NCBI GenBank assembly: GCA_008360955.1
Contig: LUCM01006560.1
Location: 1 to 64,000, forward strand
Source of the DNA: Fasciolopsis buskii
Taxonomy: Eukaryota > Platyhelminthes > Trematoda > Plagiorchiida > Fasciolidae
DNA: 64,000 nt
Direction: 5' to 3'
Shown here: one piece after another, positions 1 to 13,578 of the stretch
Layout of the letters: each line of letters opens with the position of its first letter
Numbering within the stretch: position 1 is the first letter of the stretch
Program-made: the position numbers and the translations under genes
Notes under the pieces: generated by a model
Database searches by the model: none
Seen by the model: the letters and a program-made list of their open reading frames with translations, nothing else
Told to the model about the DNA's origin: nothing

Positions 1-95
1 TACTAATACTAATACTAATACTAATACTAATACTAATACTAATACTAATACTAATACTAACAATAACACTAACACTAATACTAATACTAATACAA
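1..95. repeat. (TAATAC)n microsatellite at window edge
   Basis: The window opens with a perfect run of the hexamer TACTAA, which degrades after about position 60 into CAATAACACTAACAC and recovers briefly before ending near 95. It is an ordinary hexanucleotide microsatellite and not the flatworm telomere repeat (TTAGGG). Its left end lies outside the window. Confidence 0.9.
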
Positions 96-3000
96 CTAAC
101 TCTACCCCATGCTCACTGATCAAATTTTCGCTTCTGTCTATCAAGAGTTCATTGTTAGTCTGCCTTTATGGCCTTTCATTCTGTAGCAATCTTGTGAAGG
201 TCGATCCATTTCCTATTTCCAAATCTCTGCGAACTGAAACTTACGTAAAATCAGAGAAACTTGTAAAAGTGGAAAGAAATAAAATCTGATTCGAAAACCG
301 TTCCCCCAACACCCGGTTGGCTGCGTGTTACTCCCCGTAACTTGTTACTGGATTTCATGAGCACTTCGTTAAGTTCGCTAAGAAGCGACCGAAAATCAGG
401 CGGTAAAAATAACTGTCCCGTCAAGTACAAACCACAGGACCGTGACGGTAGGCAGAAAAAATTTCGGATGGCTCATCAGTGCGTGGTCACAATCCAGGAT
501 TTTATCACTCCCTTGTCGCAGAGTCATTAATCCAACATCCCCAAAAGAAAACAAAACCTTAGAGGGGCAGACAGTCTGTAATCCACCAGTTAAGACTGTG
601 CAGTTTCGAAGTCCATACCTCCGGGGAAACGAATCCTATTTCCGCCGGACAGTTCAAAAGTTGCCGGGTTTTAGTATACCCACAATCCTTTTGGGGATCG
701 TTGCATTCTGTTATACGGCAAGGACAAATATCGATGAGGAATTAGCTTGGCAAAGGGTAATTTTTTGTCGAAAATAACTAAAAACAAGTGCGGTTAGAAA
801 AGTAAGAACTTAGGAAAAGTGATGGCAGTTCACTCGAAATGATCCTTTGAGGAAGAAAAATTTCATCGAGTGATGGATTCAATTTACTCACCATTCGATA
901 AATTCAGTGGAAGCAACTTTGGCTACGATTTGAATATTTGTGAGTTATAACGGCAAATGTGACACGAAAAGACAAACGCACGTAAATTGTAGCCTGGGGG
1001 GAAACCAATTGCGATTTTGATTCTGCACAATTACTCTAAGATCTTACGTGAACAAAAGTAAACAAAATAGGGGAGATGATTTAGATGGTCGCCAGAAGAG
1101 TTTGAAAGGTAAATTGATAACTAACGGGAAGAAAGTAAGTGGAAATCAGAACAGTCATTGGAATTTTTTGCGCGACACATGCAGTAAATTTTTCAATACG
1201 AACGAATCTATTCCCTAAGTTTTGCAAAGAAACGTTAACATCTACGGGAAATCCACAAATCAAGTGAGCAATCTCGATTTGCAGAATTTCCCCAGTTGAC
1301 AAACTGTCAGTGACCCGATGTCGGTAACATTCGATCGACGGTACGGAGATCGCATTTCCAGGATTTGTTTCACTGTGGCCGAAAATCGGGAGACATAATC
1401 TTGGACAATTTTACTTCTCGGATGCCAATATATCACGGACAGGAATATGAGGGAGAACAGAATGTCAGAACCTAAACAAAACCATTTAGCACATTACTAC
1501 TAGAATGGCAGTGTAACTACAATTCTAGTTATTAGATGGACGCGAAAACCAAGACGAATCTCGAAGGAACCAGTTGACAAATCCGGAACAAAAAGTGGTA
1601 AAATTATTGTAAGCAGTAATACGATAAATTCAAAGCCCGTATCTCGGTAGTGGCCGGAAATACGGAAACAAACAACGAGACCGGATTAGACGGTCCGACG
1701 AATGTTCGAGTTCAATGTATGCAGCTTGATGCGTGGATCAGACAAAACGTGGGTGTCAAGGTCACATTGATGCGATGAAACCAACTGGTGAGTCAGTAAG
1801 ATTCGACATTGCGAAGCGAGGGAGTAGGCCAATAGACGGACGGATTAACGTGAAACGGGTAACAGAAACGGGGGTACAGTAGCTTTAACAAATGGATTTC
1901 CAACCATGCGCACTCGATGGATTTTATAGATAAGATGCGTATAAACTGTTGAAGGATGGCAAGTTTTTCCATCGTCAGTGCAGGTCATGAATATGAAAAC
2001 GGACAAAAGTTTCCCGCCTGAAGACATATCACTCTTACGCGAAAATTTATCGTAACACCCACAATGTTATCCAATCACCAAATACTATTCTTGAATGAAG
2101 CTCTCTGTCCAGTCACTCTGATCAGTATTTGAAAGCAGTTTTGATGAGAGCCTGTGACAAATGGCTCAAACAGCTGTACACCAAATGTATGATTCAGCTT
2201 CGGCTGCTATTATGGGGCCAGGATCCGTGATAGAACTACTGAAGTGCTACCTTGTTCGAGATTTCAAACCCACTGAGTGTCTGGTAAACTAACCCTAGAC
2301 ACGTTCTTCCAAATAATTAGTTCGTACTTGAAGCAGAATGATCAATCGCGACGACCACTTGCTAATTGTTTTTATATTGACGGCTGGCCACTAACCCGGT
2401 TCCCGTTGCCGCGATCATCACACCTCCCGTAAACAATGCAGTAGACGGTAGTCAGGATTCTACGCTCATAGATTTATTGGAAACTTTATAGATAAAATTT
2501 TAACCTTGCAAAAGAACCTTTCTAGTACACTTCCTTCTGTCATATCATCATAAGATATGGTGGGTAAGTCTAAAATTATACGCACTAAATGCTTTTGTTT
2601 GATGTGGTTCTAACTAGGAACAGTTAAACGCACTTGGCCTAGGTTACCAAGTTAGAGTTAGCTGAGACTGGTGACTAAAGAATTCCAGGGATGGGATGTA
2701 GACAGAAAGATTTGTTAACCTAACGTGGATCATATTTGCGGAAGCTAACTCAGTCATTTAATCGAAAAATGTCATTATTTCAAGCATCATTTCGGTCAAA
2801 ATTAGGCTTCAATGAACAAGTCACAGATATTTCTTGAATAGTTGGAAACTATTGCATTATATAGGCCTTAATATTCGGTGCTAGCAAAAAACAGCGAAGC
2901 TTTGTGCGAGGGACATTTTCGACCGGCTCCACTGTGAATGTACAACTCCACGTTATCTGTATGTGCTTCATCGATTTGTCCTTTCGCTTCCGTGACAGCG

Positions 3001-3718
3001 CGATAACTGAGCAGATACAGGTAGCGTTCCTTCACCGTCCAGTACACGGGAAGCCCAGTCAGAATAACACCACTTGCGAAATTGGAATACCACTAACAAA
3101 CTTGGGCAAAATTTTCGAATTGCAATGTAAATCAAATCCGAATTTTGTATGACGTCTTGTAGGAAAATTGTCACATGATCATAGTTACTAGGTAGCGAAA
3201 TAGACTAACTTGAAACACAGAGGTCATTTAGTTCCTTGGATCGATTAGGACGACCGAAAACATCTGTTCCCGGTGGAGCATCATCACCGTCACCGAGTGA
3301 GAACCAACCATTTTTGTGCACGGCCGCAATATGCAATGTTATAGATATTCTCTCCCACTTGAAACATATAATGGACACCGAATAAAACAAATTGGATGGG
3401 TGTTGATCTTCCTTCTAGATTTCGGTTTGATTTTGTCTACCAAATCATTTTATTGGTGAGAATGCAAATCAAGTTGTGGCCGAAAAAATGTTTTCTTGGC
3501 GAAAATGTTTTTACTGACATTTTTCTGGCTCCATTCCCGTCAAGCTTCTCGTCTCTCTAGGTGATATGAGCTTCAAATTAGTGCAACCATCCATGTGAAC
3601 AGATTTCACTCAAGAGAGAACTAACTGATGCAATAATCAAACAATCAATTACTTCTTAAAATCTCTGAAAAATTATTCGGGAAAGTTCATTACTATGCCA
3701 CTATATGCCCCATTACAT
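96..3718. other. No gene recognised
   Basis: Unique-looking sequence of mixed composition. Open frames are short and lie in all frames, with no recognisable protein motif. I see no tRNA-like boxes and no retroelement similarity. It could be intron or intergenic DNA. Confidence 0.5.
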
Positions 3719-3749
3719 GTCTCTCTCTCCCGCTCTCTCTCTCTCTCTC
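3719..3749. repeat. (CT)n microsatellite
   Basis: A pyrimidine run of CT dinucleotides broken by CCCG and ending in TCGCGC. Simple sequence with no evidence of function. Confidence 0.85.
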
Positions 3750-4790
3750 GCGCTTTTGGGTAAAAGCAAGTGCTTCTTATTTAAGCGTCAGCAAAACCCT
3801 AGGAGCATTGATATCAAAATGCTTGAAAGTCCCCTTTTCGTCCAAAAAATTGCATCCATTGTGCTTACATCCCACACTGTTACGGATTCAAAATCCTAAT
3901 GCATAATGAAATATATATATGTATATACTATACACCGGCTTGAAAACAAGCATAGTACTACCGCAATAGCATGCAAATGGAACTTTATAGAAGGTAGACA
4001 AGTAAGGGTACGGGAGGAAAATAGCGAACGACAACAAACCAATCATCTGTGTGTGTGTGTATGTGCAGTGGGATAGTGAACAGCCAAACCAATTTTTGCC
4101 CCTGGGAGAACTTGACATTTTGTACGGCTGTGTGGTGTTATGAACGATCTAGGAGTAGAGAAAAACTATCAGTTTCCAAGTTGTTCTTGTTGTGTGCGCG
4201 TTTGTCAGCAAAAAATGCGTTATTTTTTATACCTCTAGTTGGATCATTTGGTTATCCTCTCATGTCTGATTTCGATATCACTAAACAGAAGATGCCTCGA
4301 GATACGTGCCCAATGTTATCGACTGACTCCAGGGAAAACTTTTAGTTCCTGTCTGTGAGTAGACCAAAATGGAGCGTTGTTGACAGACACCAAAAATGGG
4401 TTCACGATATAGGCCGAGCTGAGGAGTATGAAACAACTCGTTTGCATTTTGACATTCATCAAATTATGAGCAGAACTGAAGAATTTTTCTCAAGTTTGAA
4501 CGAGCTGGAAGATTTGGTAGGGAGGTTACAAGTTGTTATATAGCTTTGGTCTGCGAATCACAAAAGATAGTACGGCAGCATCATTGATATTATTCTACTA
4601 GTAAAATATTGTCATCACTAACTGGAATGCTACCACTATCGTCAATAAAGCAATTAATTCTGTTAATAATTGATTTAAAACCTTATGTAGAAAGTTCCGA
4701 AAAAATTGAAAAAATCTCATTTAGTACGACTACAAATGCTACCATTAATCCCACCAAAACCACGGTAATCTGACTACTTATCCACACATA
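3750..4790. other. No gene recognised
   Basis: Contains a short (AT)n patch near 3,910-3,930 and a short (GT)n patch near 4,049-4,060. The open frame at 4,355-4,543 has even amino-acid composition but resembles no family I know and lacks convincing splice sites, so I do not call it. Confidence 0.4.
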
Positions 4791-4965
4791 AAGCTATCTA
4801 TATGGCCACTCGCTTCTATCTATCTAATCGTCCACCCACCGGTTCCCAACCATCTATCTATCCATTTATCTATCTACTCGTTCCTATCTCTCTGTTTCTC
4901 GGTCTATCGCTCTATCATTTCATCTATCCGCCTGCCTATTTGTCCTTCTGCGTGGCTATCCGTCA
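4791..4965. repeat. Degenerate (CTAT)n microsatellite
   Basis: A long, imperfect tract of CTAT/ATCT tetranucleotides interrupted by CCACC, GGTTC and similar words. It is old and heavily mutated. Confidence 0.75.
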
Positions 4966-7900
4966 ATAAATAAGAATGCGTATTTCGTCTCTACTGGTTT
5001 ATTTTGTAAACTATAGATGACAACACTAGATTTGGAATATTTAACGTTGTACGGTTGCCATTTGTGCAGCATAAAAAATACGCGTGACGCTTATTTCTTG
5101 TGCAGTCAACTTTAAAAACTCACACGTCACGTGGACGTTTGAGCAAGGTAGTGCGAGAATTACTGATGTTTTTACTTTGTGCGAATTTCCGAGTTGCGTC
5201 ATTTCCGATAGACAGACAGACAGACAGACTGTATTTTCGTGTTCTGTGTCGCCCAAGACAACTGAGAACTGACACAAACTAATCTACAAACGTACAGACA
5301 GACGGTGCCGTTCTTCGTTGCAAACTGGAGGGTGGGAACTGGACAAAATGCCCCGTGTGATTCAGGAAATCAGGTGTCATAAGAATCACTAATCGTTGCT
5401 TTGAATCATTATCACTGTGCACAAACGATTGATTTGCATTGCTCATCGTTGTGCCCCCCTGATGAACATGTATACATATATTTGTATACATTTTTGTACT
5501 TGTATGTGCATATTAAACTTTACCACTAGACTGACAGCGGTGACGCACACAAAACTTTTATTAATAAACGAGGATAAAAGTAACAAAACTGCCTCAACAA
5601 AAGCGAGATAACAGGTAAATTATAATAACAGTTTAACTGCCAGATTAATCACCATATTCGTCATAATTACTTGTCACTTTCAGATAAATTTCGTGTCCGC
5701 ATACGGCGCAGCGCAACACTGGAATTTAGTAATAATGTTCACTCTGTACATTCCTCAAGTTCATTTGAACGAGTTGTTCAAAATGAACCTCATTTACCTG
5801 CGACTTGATCAGCATTTCTCGAAGGGGAATGGCGATAATCGTGAAGTACTTTGAACAGGAAATAAATTTTCTTCTTCAAGCTCCACCCGGGGAAATCATA
5901 TTTCCAACAGTTCTATTTGCGTGACAAAGCGCAGTAGCAATACAGTGCCTACCGTGATCAAGGCAAACACTTTTACTCAACAACATTCGCGAACTAATCA
6001 GCTGTTCTCATCTCCATTTGACTGAAGTTAGTTGCTACCCCATGCCCCCCTCACCTCAGGTTAGCCAATTTCCAACCTTCCAGGTGTGTTCGCTCACTCA
6101 TTGTCTTATTTATTGGCGTTGGATTCTAAGTATTTTGTTATCACATCTGATTCGGGACTGTGTGCGGTCCGACACTAGAATTTGCAACTTTTTTCAGCAA
6201 AGCGTTCGTGTGACAGTGTTCACGTTTTTTTTGGAGAAAAACGATACTTAAGCAGGTAAATTATGTAGCCATGTTGACAAACGGTTGTTCTCCCCCATCC
6301 ACTGTTGAAATTATTTCCCCAAGTCTTCAGTTCATTTTAACAAGCGTACTTTCTCGAACACTCGGAAAATTGCGAATTCACGGGGTAGTGTGAAATCGAA
6401 TTGCGAGGACTACACGCATCGAAAAAGTGTCCTACGACCGAACTAGTATTCGTCTACATCGAAAATCTCCGAGTTTCTGTTTTTTTTATTCATGCATGGC
6501 GAAATGTGCTACCAAAAAGTACGGCTCACTGCGAGACATCAGCTGTACGACTGGTCATGCGGACAAGTGTGAACGTATGAGTGAGCTGAAGACAAGGTCA
6601 ACATGTGTCCTTGAGTATACGCGTGCACGGGAAGGATAGAAGAAGACAAGAAATAAGACGTTAACATGGAATGGTTTTACAAGTTACCCCCATACATTTA
6701 TGAATGGACTTCATATCGACCGACAGTTCTACTCAACGGAATTATGCAAGGGTAATCGCGCTGACAAATATTTGCAAATGAAGTGCATCGAACTAGAGCA
6801 AACGTTCACGCATCCAAAGACAATTATTAGTTCCCTTTCGTCAGTCAGGGTGCGCAATTTTCTTCCCTGAATGATCAGAAAATTAAGTTTGAAATTCATA
6901 TTTTCTCTCATCTCTATGCAGATAGAAATATCTTTCGTGACGCTTGCTTTTTCATTCCCCTAAGATTAGATAGTAATCATGTGAAGTCACACGTCGGAGT
7001 TCTTCTGCTTTGGGGTACCGACTGACAAGTCAGGAAATATATGTAGCCTCACCTTTTAGTAGCACACTGGCATGTAATATAGCAGTTAACGTTTGTCTCT
7101 AGCACACCGGTCCACACTTGCAGGACTTACACGGATCAAGGCCAACAATCTGATTGAAGTGTGTCAGTCATGCGTCATAAATCCAAGTGGTTTCGAGTTA
7201 AAAACAGCCCGGTTTTCAAAATCAACGTGCCACCCTCGCCTCTAAGGTTCGAATTTTCGTTTTGGAGTTTAATCACAATGAGTGAAAACATTTTACTTGT
7301 AAGATTTTCTGCATGAAACTGTCGACCAAAAGAGTATGGAAAAACGCTTGAATCGTGCTACCGAAATTTTCACACCCACTGACACCAGCTGCATGGTGAT
7401 ATTCCAGAGGAACGGGATACTACGGTACGCAGTTTCTAACACCTTAGTCGTCCGGTCATTTTGTTCTTTGTTTATCTTACGACATCCACAACAGCCCACC
7501 CAAATGGGTCGATAACAACTGTGGACCGAGTGTCTGTTATAGAATTATTAAGTGATTAAACAGTACTCAGACTGTTTTATTACCTTCCGGTAATGTTTAT
7601 GTTGATGAGTCTTTATTCCCGTCTACCCTTAGTAGTTGTAGGGAAATTGCATATGATGTAGAAACCTTTTCTGTCAGAAGCGAATACGAGTAGTGAAAAC
7701 TCCGGAATGTTGATTCACGTAGGATCTGTATCTATCAAGAAGAATGTGCATTATAAAGGCACAGTAGTTGTCACTTTTTCGGTCCTCAAAAAACGACTGA
7801 ATGAACAGAGTGGGAATTACGTATAAGGATTTTTAATTCGGTTGAATACGTGAACAGTTTTGCAATTCTGCGACAAGGCGATTGGTCGAACAAATCAGTT

Positions 7901-10900
7901 TCTTTCGAAACTTGGGATCAGAGAGATCGCTTTGGAGGAATTTGTTCACACTTATCGATTAAGTGGCTTGTGCCCGAGCGGTCTATGAATAGAAAAGAGA
8001 AGAAGCCAATTAGGTCAAGAAAGAACCCAAATTCATCTCAGGAGTGGAAACGGATCCAGTGTTTCATATAGGGCAATCAAGCGGTGGTCAATGATATTTT
8101 CAAACACCCTCGCTTGGATTCCCATCCCAGCTGGAGTTCGTGAAACTTCTTCTGTTGCATAGTCTAAGAGATGACCTTTTCCACAGACATCAAATTCACC
8201 CGAGTGGAAGCACAACAGGGAAGCTGCAGTGGCGGCATACAGCCGCCAGGGTTCTCAAAATGTATCATGTGTTGTTCGAAAAAGGCAGAACTTGGATAGA
8301 GTTCAAATAAACCAGAAAATGTTTATTCATTTAATCATTACATGGCAAACTCATGGTTTCTTTCTACCAAGAATCCGGCCGTACCGTTTGTCCCATTCTT
8401 TCCACAGCAGAGCTTATCGCGTTGATCCGGTGACTACGTGAGGCAGAATCCTGGAATTAAGCAGAATTTATCATGGCACTATCATAAATTGAGCAGAACA
8501 CCAAACAAAATGCATTCTGGTTCAAAAAAAATTAGTATCTTAGACTTTTTACACAAAAATTGTCCTAGTCCACTTATTTCAAACCCCCTGGCACGTGTGC
8601 TTTCTCTGTTCATAATCAATCGGTTCTTTACCGTTGGTATCGCATCAGTTGGTTCGATCACATTAGATCTGACAGATTTGTTTGGATTTTGTTTGCTATT
8701 CGTATCCACGAGAGTCGAGATATGTGGTACAACAAAAACAGAAATCCATCCCGTCGGAACTTCCAGCCAATGACCCGTAATCAACAAACAGTGTGGTTTG
8801 TTTTAGAAAAGAAAAGATTAGTTTCAAACAAACACCAATGCTAGTTGGAAGGAAAAAAATCGTTCGGGATTTGCTATTAAGACGTGAGTGGGATATGCTC
8901 CATTTTGGATACCAAGGGAAAGTTTCTATCTGCCAGATGAAAAAACGCTGCTACCGGGCGAAAATCCGCGCTGCTGACATCGGGACACGCGAGGAAAGTG
9001 CAAGAAAAATGTACGCTTAATGGTCTGTTTTGAATGACAACAACAACCAACTGCTGGGCAGTGAATGTAAAAGGCATCCTAAAACGTTACAAATAAAACA
9101 AATGGAAAAATTTCTCCCTAGTAAGTAGGATAATCATTCTGGCAACTTCGTGAAAAGAATACGAAAGTCGTCAATTCAGGGGAATAAATTTAATCGATGC
9201 TTTCACACTTTACATCCCGTCGGTGAAAAGTGTTTTAAACTCGCAGATTTTCTGCCAATCCAGGTAACCTGACTAACTTAACATTCTGGAAAGAAAAGTG
9301 GGCAAACGCAATACAACATCCATCTGAGTCTGTTCCCAAAATGGGATGGTAGAAATAGGCTTTTTGCTAGAAGATTCGCGTATGGTTGAATACAACAAAA
9401 TCCCGTTCACTTTTAATCACTTTCTATCCGAAACCGTATGGCAGATAAACCCTTTTTTCATTTTGTAATCATAAAGTCTACTAATTTGGCGGTAAATGGA
9501 AGTCTGCTCTGGGCTACTTGAAATTTCATGTGCTGTTGCCGCTCCGCACTCTCTCCAAGGGCAATGCATTGGGTCATCCAGACACTGAGATGCGCCTCGT
9601 TCAATACACTCATTCTTCAGGAGAATACTAACAAAATACCCATGTGATACTCCGTGATTCGGCTCCGGTGTCTTTTTGAGGACATAATATAAGGTTGACA
9701 GATTTTGCGTCTAGTTGAAAGAATTCAGGAAAAAAACCCAGTTTTACTGATGACTCAACGTATCATATCCTATCTTTGGGTTGAAAAACTGACTTGTTTT
9801 ACCGTTTGAATAGCAAAAATGCCAAAATAAATGAAGGTCGATTGGACAATTGATTATTAGTTAACTCAATCAATGACTAATCGTCCGGGTATTACCGCAC
9901 ATTCGGAGTAAGGTGAATAGCTCAGAAATTTACCCTATGTTGATTTTTATTGATAGTATATTTTCAGCTTCGATTCCATCCGGTAATGTGTGCATTTGGT
10001 CACATGATTGCTTGCGTGTATCGATTTACTTTACCGCGCCCGAGTGTTTACAGTCCCCTTTTGATGTTTAGACAAACGGGTACTCCTTAAAAAGATATCA
10101 AAAGCACAAACACTGATCTCCTCAGTGAAAGCATCCAGTCAATCCAACTAGAGTTCTACTACCGCTCTATCCGAATGATAAGAGATTCACTGATTTGGTC
10201 AAAAATTCGTTTGAAATGGATAATTAAAGAGGTAGAAACTCGTTTTGATTTTGATATTCACAGATTGTTAGTACTGATTGGAAAGAATTCTAAGCGACCT
10301 GTCTTGTGCGAACAAGATGAACACGATTGTCACCGTGTGCCCAGTTTATTCAGTTCAATCTGAACAGTTCTATTTAACGTGAATCGAAGAAAGAGGCATG
10401 ACAGTTTTGCATAACTTGAAAACTATTTAAACCCACAATGAACTGCATGCAGATTCATTTTGCGGGCATGAAAACTTAGATTCACGTAGAAAATAGTAAA
10501 CAGTCTGATCGGGTTTCATCCAAACTACCCTGTCTCAAATGGAACAGGGAGGCGAAAATTGTCAAAAAAGATGATCTGTTAATAAAACTACGTAAGCAAA
10601 TGCCGTAAAGCAATCTTAGTGTCACAAAACACACTTTGTCTTCGGGGCAAACTGCGCAAAATCACCTGTCTAGTCATAAGGTCGAAGTAGAGTGACATCA
10701 ACTGAAATAATTGAAATGAAACCTCTAATCCCATTAAAACTGAACCCTTACGGTACGAACAGAACAAAGTCCAAGTGATGCGAAATTTAATTTTAGACGA
10801 TTAGGTGAAGTTCCGGTTATGGCATTAGGCAACAAGTGACTAAAATGTGGAAAAAATCGAAGGAGACCAATAAAGGTAAATACTAACCTAAAATTACTGA

Positions 10901-12935
10901 CTGAGATTCAACTTCTCTAAACTTAGAGCGATCCTACACAACTAGAAGTGAAAACTACCTCGCGCTGCCCTCGTTCAACGGTGATAAAATTGTCCAGTCT
11001 GGGCTCGACAACCGTACCTTGCTAAACTGGCCGGTGTGCGGAGTGGAAACTCTCTGGTTTCCCGGGGCCAGCATACCCGAGTAACAAAATGCGAGTGACT
11101 TCTCTACTGCATGCCTGGTTTCTTGTTCTGTCCAAACGTTTCTTCTAGTTTTGATGAATGAAAGTGAAATGGAATTCACAAGATAACAGAATTTGTCAGA
11201 AACGAGTCACTTTTTACCAATTCTGTCTCGACTGATTTCCAGTTTCTGTCTTTTATGACCTAACCGTTTCTCATTTTGATCTGACCCATTAATCACAGTT
11301 TGCCAGAGAATTAAATTCTTCAACTTACAACCACTCATAGATATTCGAATACCGTGAACGTCATCTGCCATTAATGAACAATCGAAATCAGTCACGTGAT
11401 CCGAAATTAGTCATGTGAAGTCCGTTTGTGTACCCGTGTCAGTTTGGCCAATACAAAATACGACGTGCTTACACTTTTATCTCTATCCGAATGGCTTGAT
11501 CAGTTCGACTTCCTAGACGTTTTCATGAACGTGATTCGCGTCAAAGTGCTGATGAAAATCGTGCATGTTTCGTCGGATTAGGCTAGTAAAAGCAGGCGGG
11601 AAAAAAATGGGCAAATCGGTATTTTCATTCAAGTGTTTTACACACGAATCCACTCATATTTCACGATACATGGTGAACGGAAGACATTTTTCATGCTCCC
11701 AAACGAACAAAAACCGGAAGAATTTGCATTGGCGTGTCTCAAGGAGAATGGATTTTTTTGAAAATGTTGAGAAAGAGTTCAAAATACCTGAACACCGAAT
11801 GAGGCAGATTCATGTGATAACTTAGGATGAGCAAAAACCGTTTCATTGCCTAAAAATCCTTTCACTCCGATAAGACGTCTGATGAAGGGTTGTGACAGGT
11901 TGTTTTTATCCTCTTGCGTATGGGATTTTGATAGAGTGACCGAGGACAGTAATTGGAAATTTTCCAGGTTTACAGAATTTCACATACTTTATTTCATTTG
12001 CTCTTCATTTTACTTCTTTCAGTGTACAGAACAAATTAAAATTGGCGCTGTTCATAGCCTGAGTAAACGTTTTAAGACCAGTGGATGTGACACAACTAGT
12101 CCGTAGAAAACGCACCCTTACAAAAACTGGAAGCCATGCACGAACAATGGGGAATTCGCCTTCCTTGATAATTAAGTGTTTGATCTCTAAACGTATGCGT
12201 AAACCTCAATGATTTTGGGTGTGTCAAACTACTGAAATCACACTGCAACACGTTCCACAGATAGACACAGATAGTTATTCCACAAATGTATCCGTAAGAT
12301 TACTAGAAATTTGTCTTCTCAACGGCCATATGATCGAAATGCAAATGCCTAGAACACTGCCTCATTTGTTTAAACGTTCGGTGATACATAGCAACGCTTA
12401 TTTCAGTTGTATTGGCTGGTACGTCTGTGAATATATTATTCGAATGAATAGAATTTTTCATACCCAAACTTCTTTGATGCATATTTGATCAGACTGCCAA
12501 AATTCAGCCGATATGGTAGAATATGAGATCTGTCTACCATTTGATTCGTAGCCCCGTAGCAACGCCTTGTTCAGCCAAAGGCGTGCGCAACTGTTTCATC
12601 CGAATTATAAGATCTCTCAATAGCGGATTCGATTGCTCTTGTCAGTAGTACCATGTGCAAGATGTAGGATACACAAATGCAAACAATCAGTCAACGCATC
12701 CTTGACACTTAATCATGTTTACATTTTAATCAGACCGCAAACTGTTCGGGATTTTTTGGAAGAAATTTTGTCTTTATCACAGGAACCTTATTTTACTAAG
12801 AGATAACAAAGTCAGCGGGCTGACAATCAGTTGTTTCGATTCAATGCACTCAGGTGTACTGCTGAAGTTTGGCTGATTTCTCAGTTGAAAAACCATAATA
12901 ATTTCAGCGAACAAGACATACATAAATAAATTGTA
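4966..12935. other. No gene recognised (8 kb)
   Basis: Eight kilobases with no protein family, RNA gene or mobile element that I can support. A (GACA)n patch lies near 5,210-5,230. Several frames of 60-111 codons exist, including overlapping frames on both strands at 8,438-8,787, but this is what chance gives at this base composition. Confidence 0.5.
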
Positions 12936-12964
12936 AGTGATATCCGGATGCGAGAACAAAATTT

Positions 12965-13025
12965 ACCCGGTAGCACACGACCGGTTTCGCGGTTATTGTC
13001 GCTCGTCAGCTATGCGTACCCGATG
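12965..13025 (-). ncRNA. Degenerate hammerhead ribozyme, array copy 1
   Basis: Same position in the unit as the intact ribozymes. The CUGACGA and GAAA core words survive. The base before CUGACGA is G instead of C, which breaks the first pair of stem I (G opposite G). The outer GGG/CCC part of stem I is also weakened, because the partner strand reads UACC instead of UCCC. It is probably impaired. This is the most diverged copy, at the edge of the array. Confidence 0.6.
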
Positions 13026-13271
13026 CTATCTTGTCCAAACATCCACATACTTGTACACTCCGAATTGATTGATATTTTTCACCAGAATCGAGTCTGTAGC
13101 AACAGGAGTGTGCATGGAAGCTGTTCGTGGAAGAGTCCACAGAAGAATCACAAGTGTGATTCGTTGATAATTCTTTGTCAGTTGGTCTGAGCCAACCTTA
13201 GGAACGAGAGCAGAATGCCCCAGGATATATATATAAGCAGGAAGTAGTATCTGGATGCGTAAACAAAATTA

Positions 13272-13332
13272 GCCCGGGAGCACACGACCGGTTTCGCGGT
13301 TATTGTCGCTCGTCAGGTATGCGTACCCGATG
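13272..13332 (-). ncRNA. Type I hammerhead ribozyme, array copy 2
   Basis: Self-cleaving RNA motif, read on the minus strand from 13,332 down to 13,272. The core CUGACGA is the complement of 13,310-13,316. Stem II, at 13,296-13,309, is GCG/CGC around the 8-nt loop ACAAUAAC. The second core word GAAA is at 13,292-13,295. Stem III is the palindrome ACCGGU (13,287-13,292), overlapping the last A of GAAA. The cleavage triplet GUC puts the predicted cut between 13,286 and 13,285. Stem I pairs GUGUGC (after the cut) with GCAUAC (before the core): six pairs, one of them G-U. A 1x3 internal loop follows, then CCCG with CGGG. All invariant core bases are present, and the stem I internal loop plus loop II is the usual arrangement for the tertiary contact. 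Activity is inferred. Confidence 0.87.
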
Positions 13333-13390
13333 CTCTCTTGTCTAAACATCCACATACTTGTACACTCCGAATTGATTGATATTTCTCACC

Positions 13391-13543
13391 AGAATCGAAT
13401 CTGTAGCAACAGGAGTGTGCATGGAAGCTCTTCGTCGAAGAGTCCACAGAAGAATCACAACTGTGATTCGTTGATAATTCTTTGTCAGTTGGGCTGAGCC
13501 AACCTTAGGAACGAGGGCAGAATGCCCCAGGATATATATATAA
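13391..13543 (-). promoter_or_regulatory. Candidate Pol III promoter of the hammerhead unit (copy 2)
   Basis: Read on the minus strand, in order. An AT stretch TATATATATA lies at 13,531-13,543. Thirty bases on comes TGGCTCAGCCC (13,491-13,501), which fits the tRNA A-box TRGYNNANNNG at 10 of 11 positions. Then GATTCGATTCT (13,391-13,401) fits the B-box GGTTCGANTCC at about 9 of 11. The ribozyme follows, with a TTTT about 25 bases beyond the cleavage site. The A-to-B spacing of about 90 bp is longer than in tRNA genes but within what Pol III tolerates. Schistosome hammerhead repeats are known to carry Pol III-type boxes. The same boxes recur every 307 bp in the following full units. Confidence 0.5.
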
Positions 13544-13578
13544 GCAGGAAGTAGTATCTGGATGCGTAAACAAAATTA

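Noticed and set aside
8438..8787. Overlapping 111- and 101-codon frames on opposite strands
   Set aside because: Antiparallel open frames of equal extent indicate low stop density, not coding. No motif in either.
4355..10300. Similar words CTCGTTT..ATTTTGA.ATTCA near 4,437 and 10,238
   Set aside because: The similarity covers only about 27 bases of AT-rich sequence and does not extend, so it is not called a repeat family.
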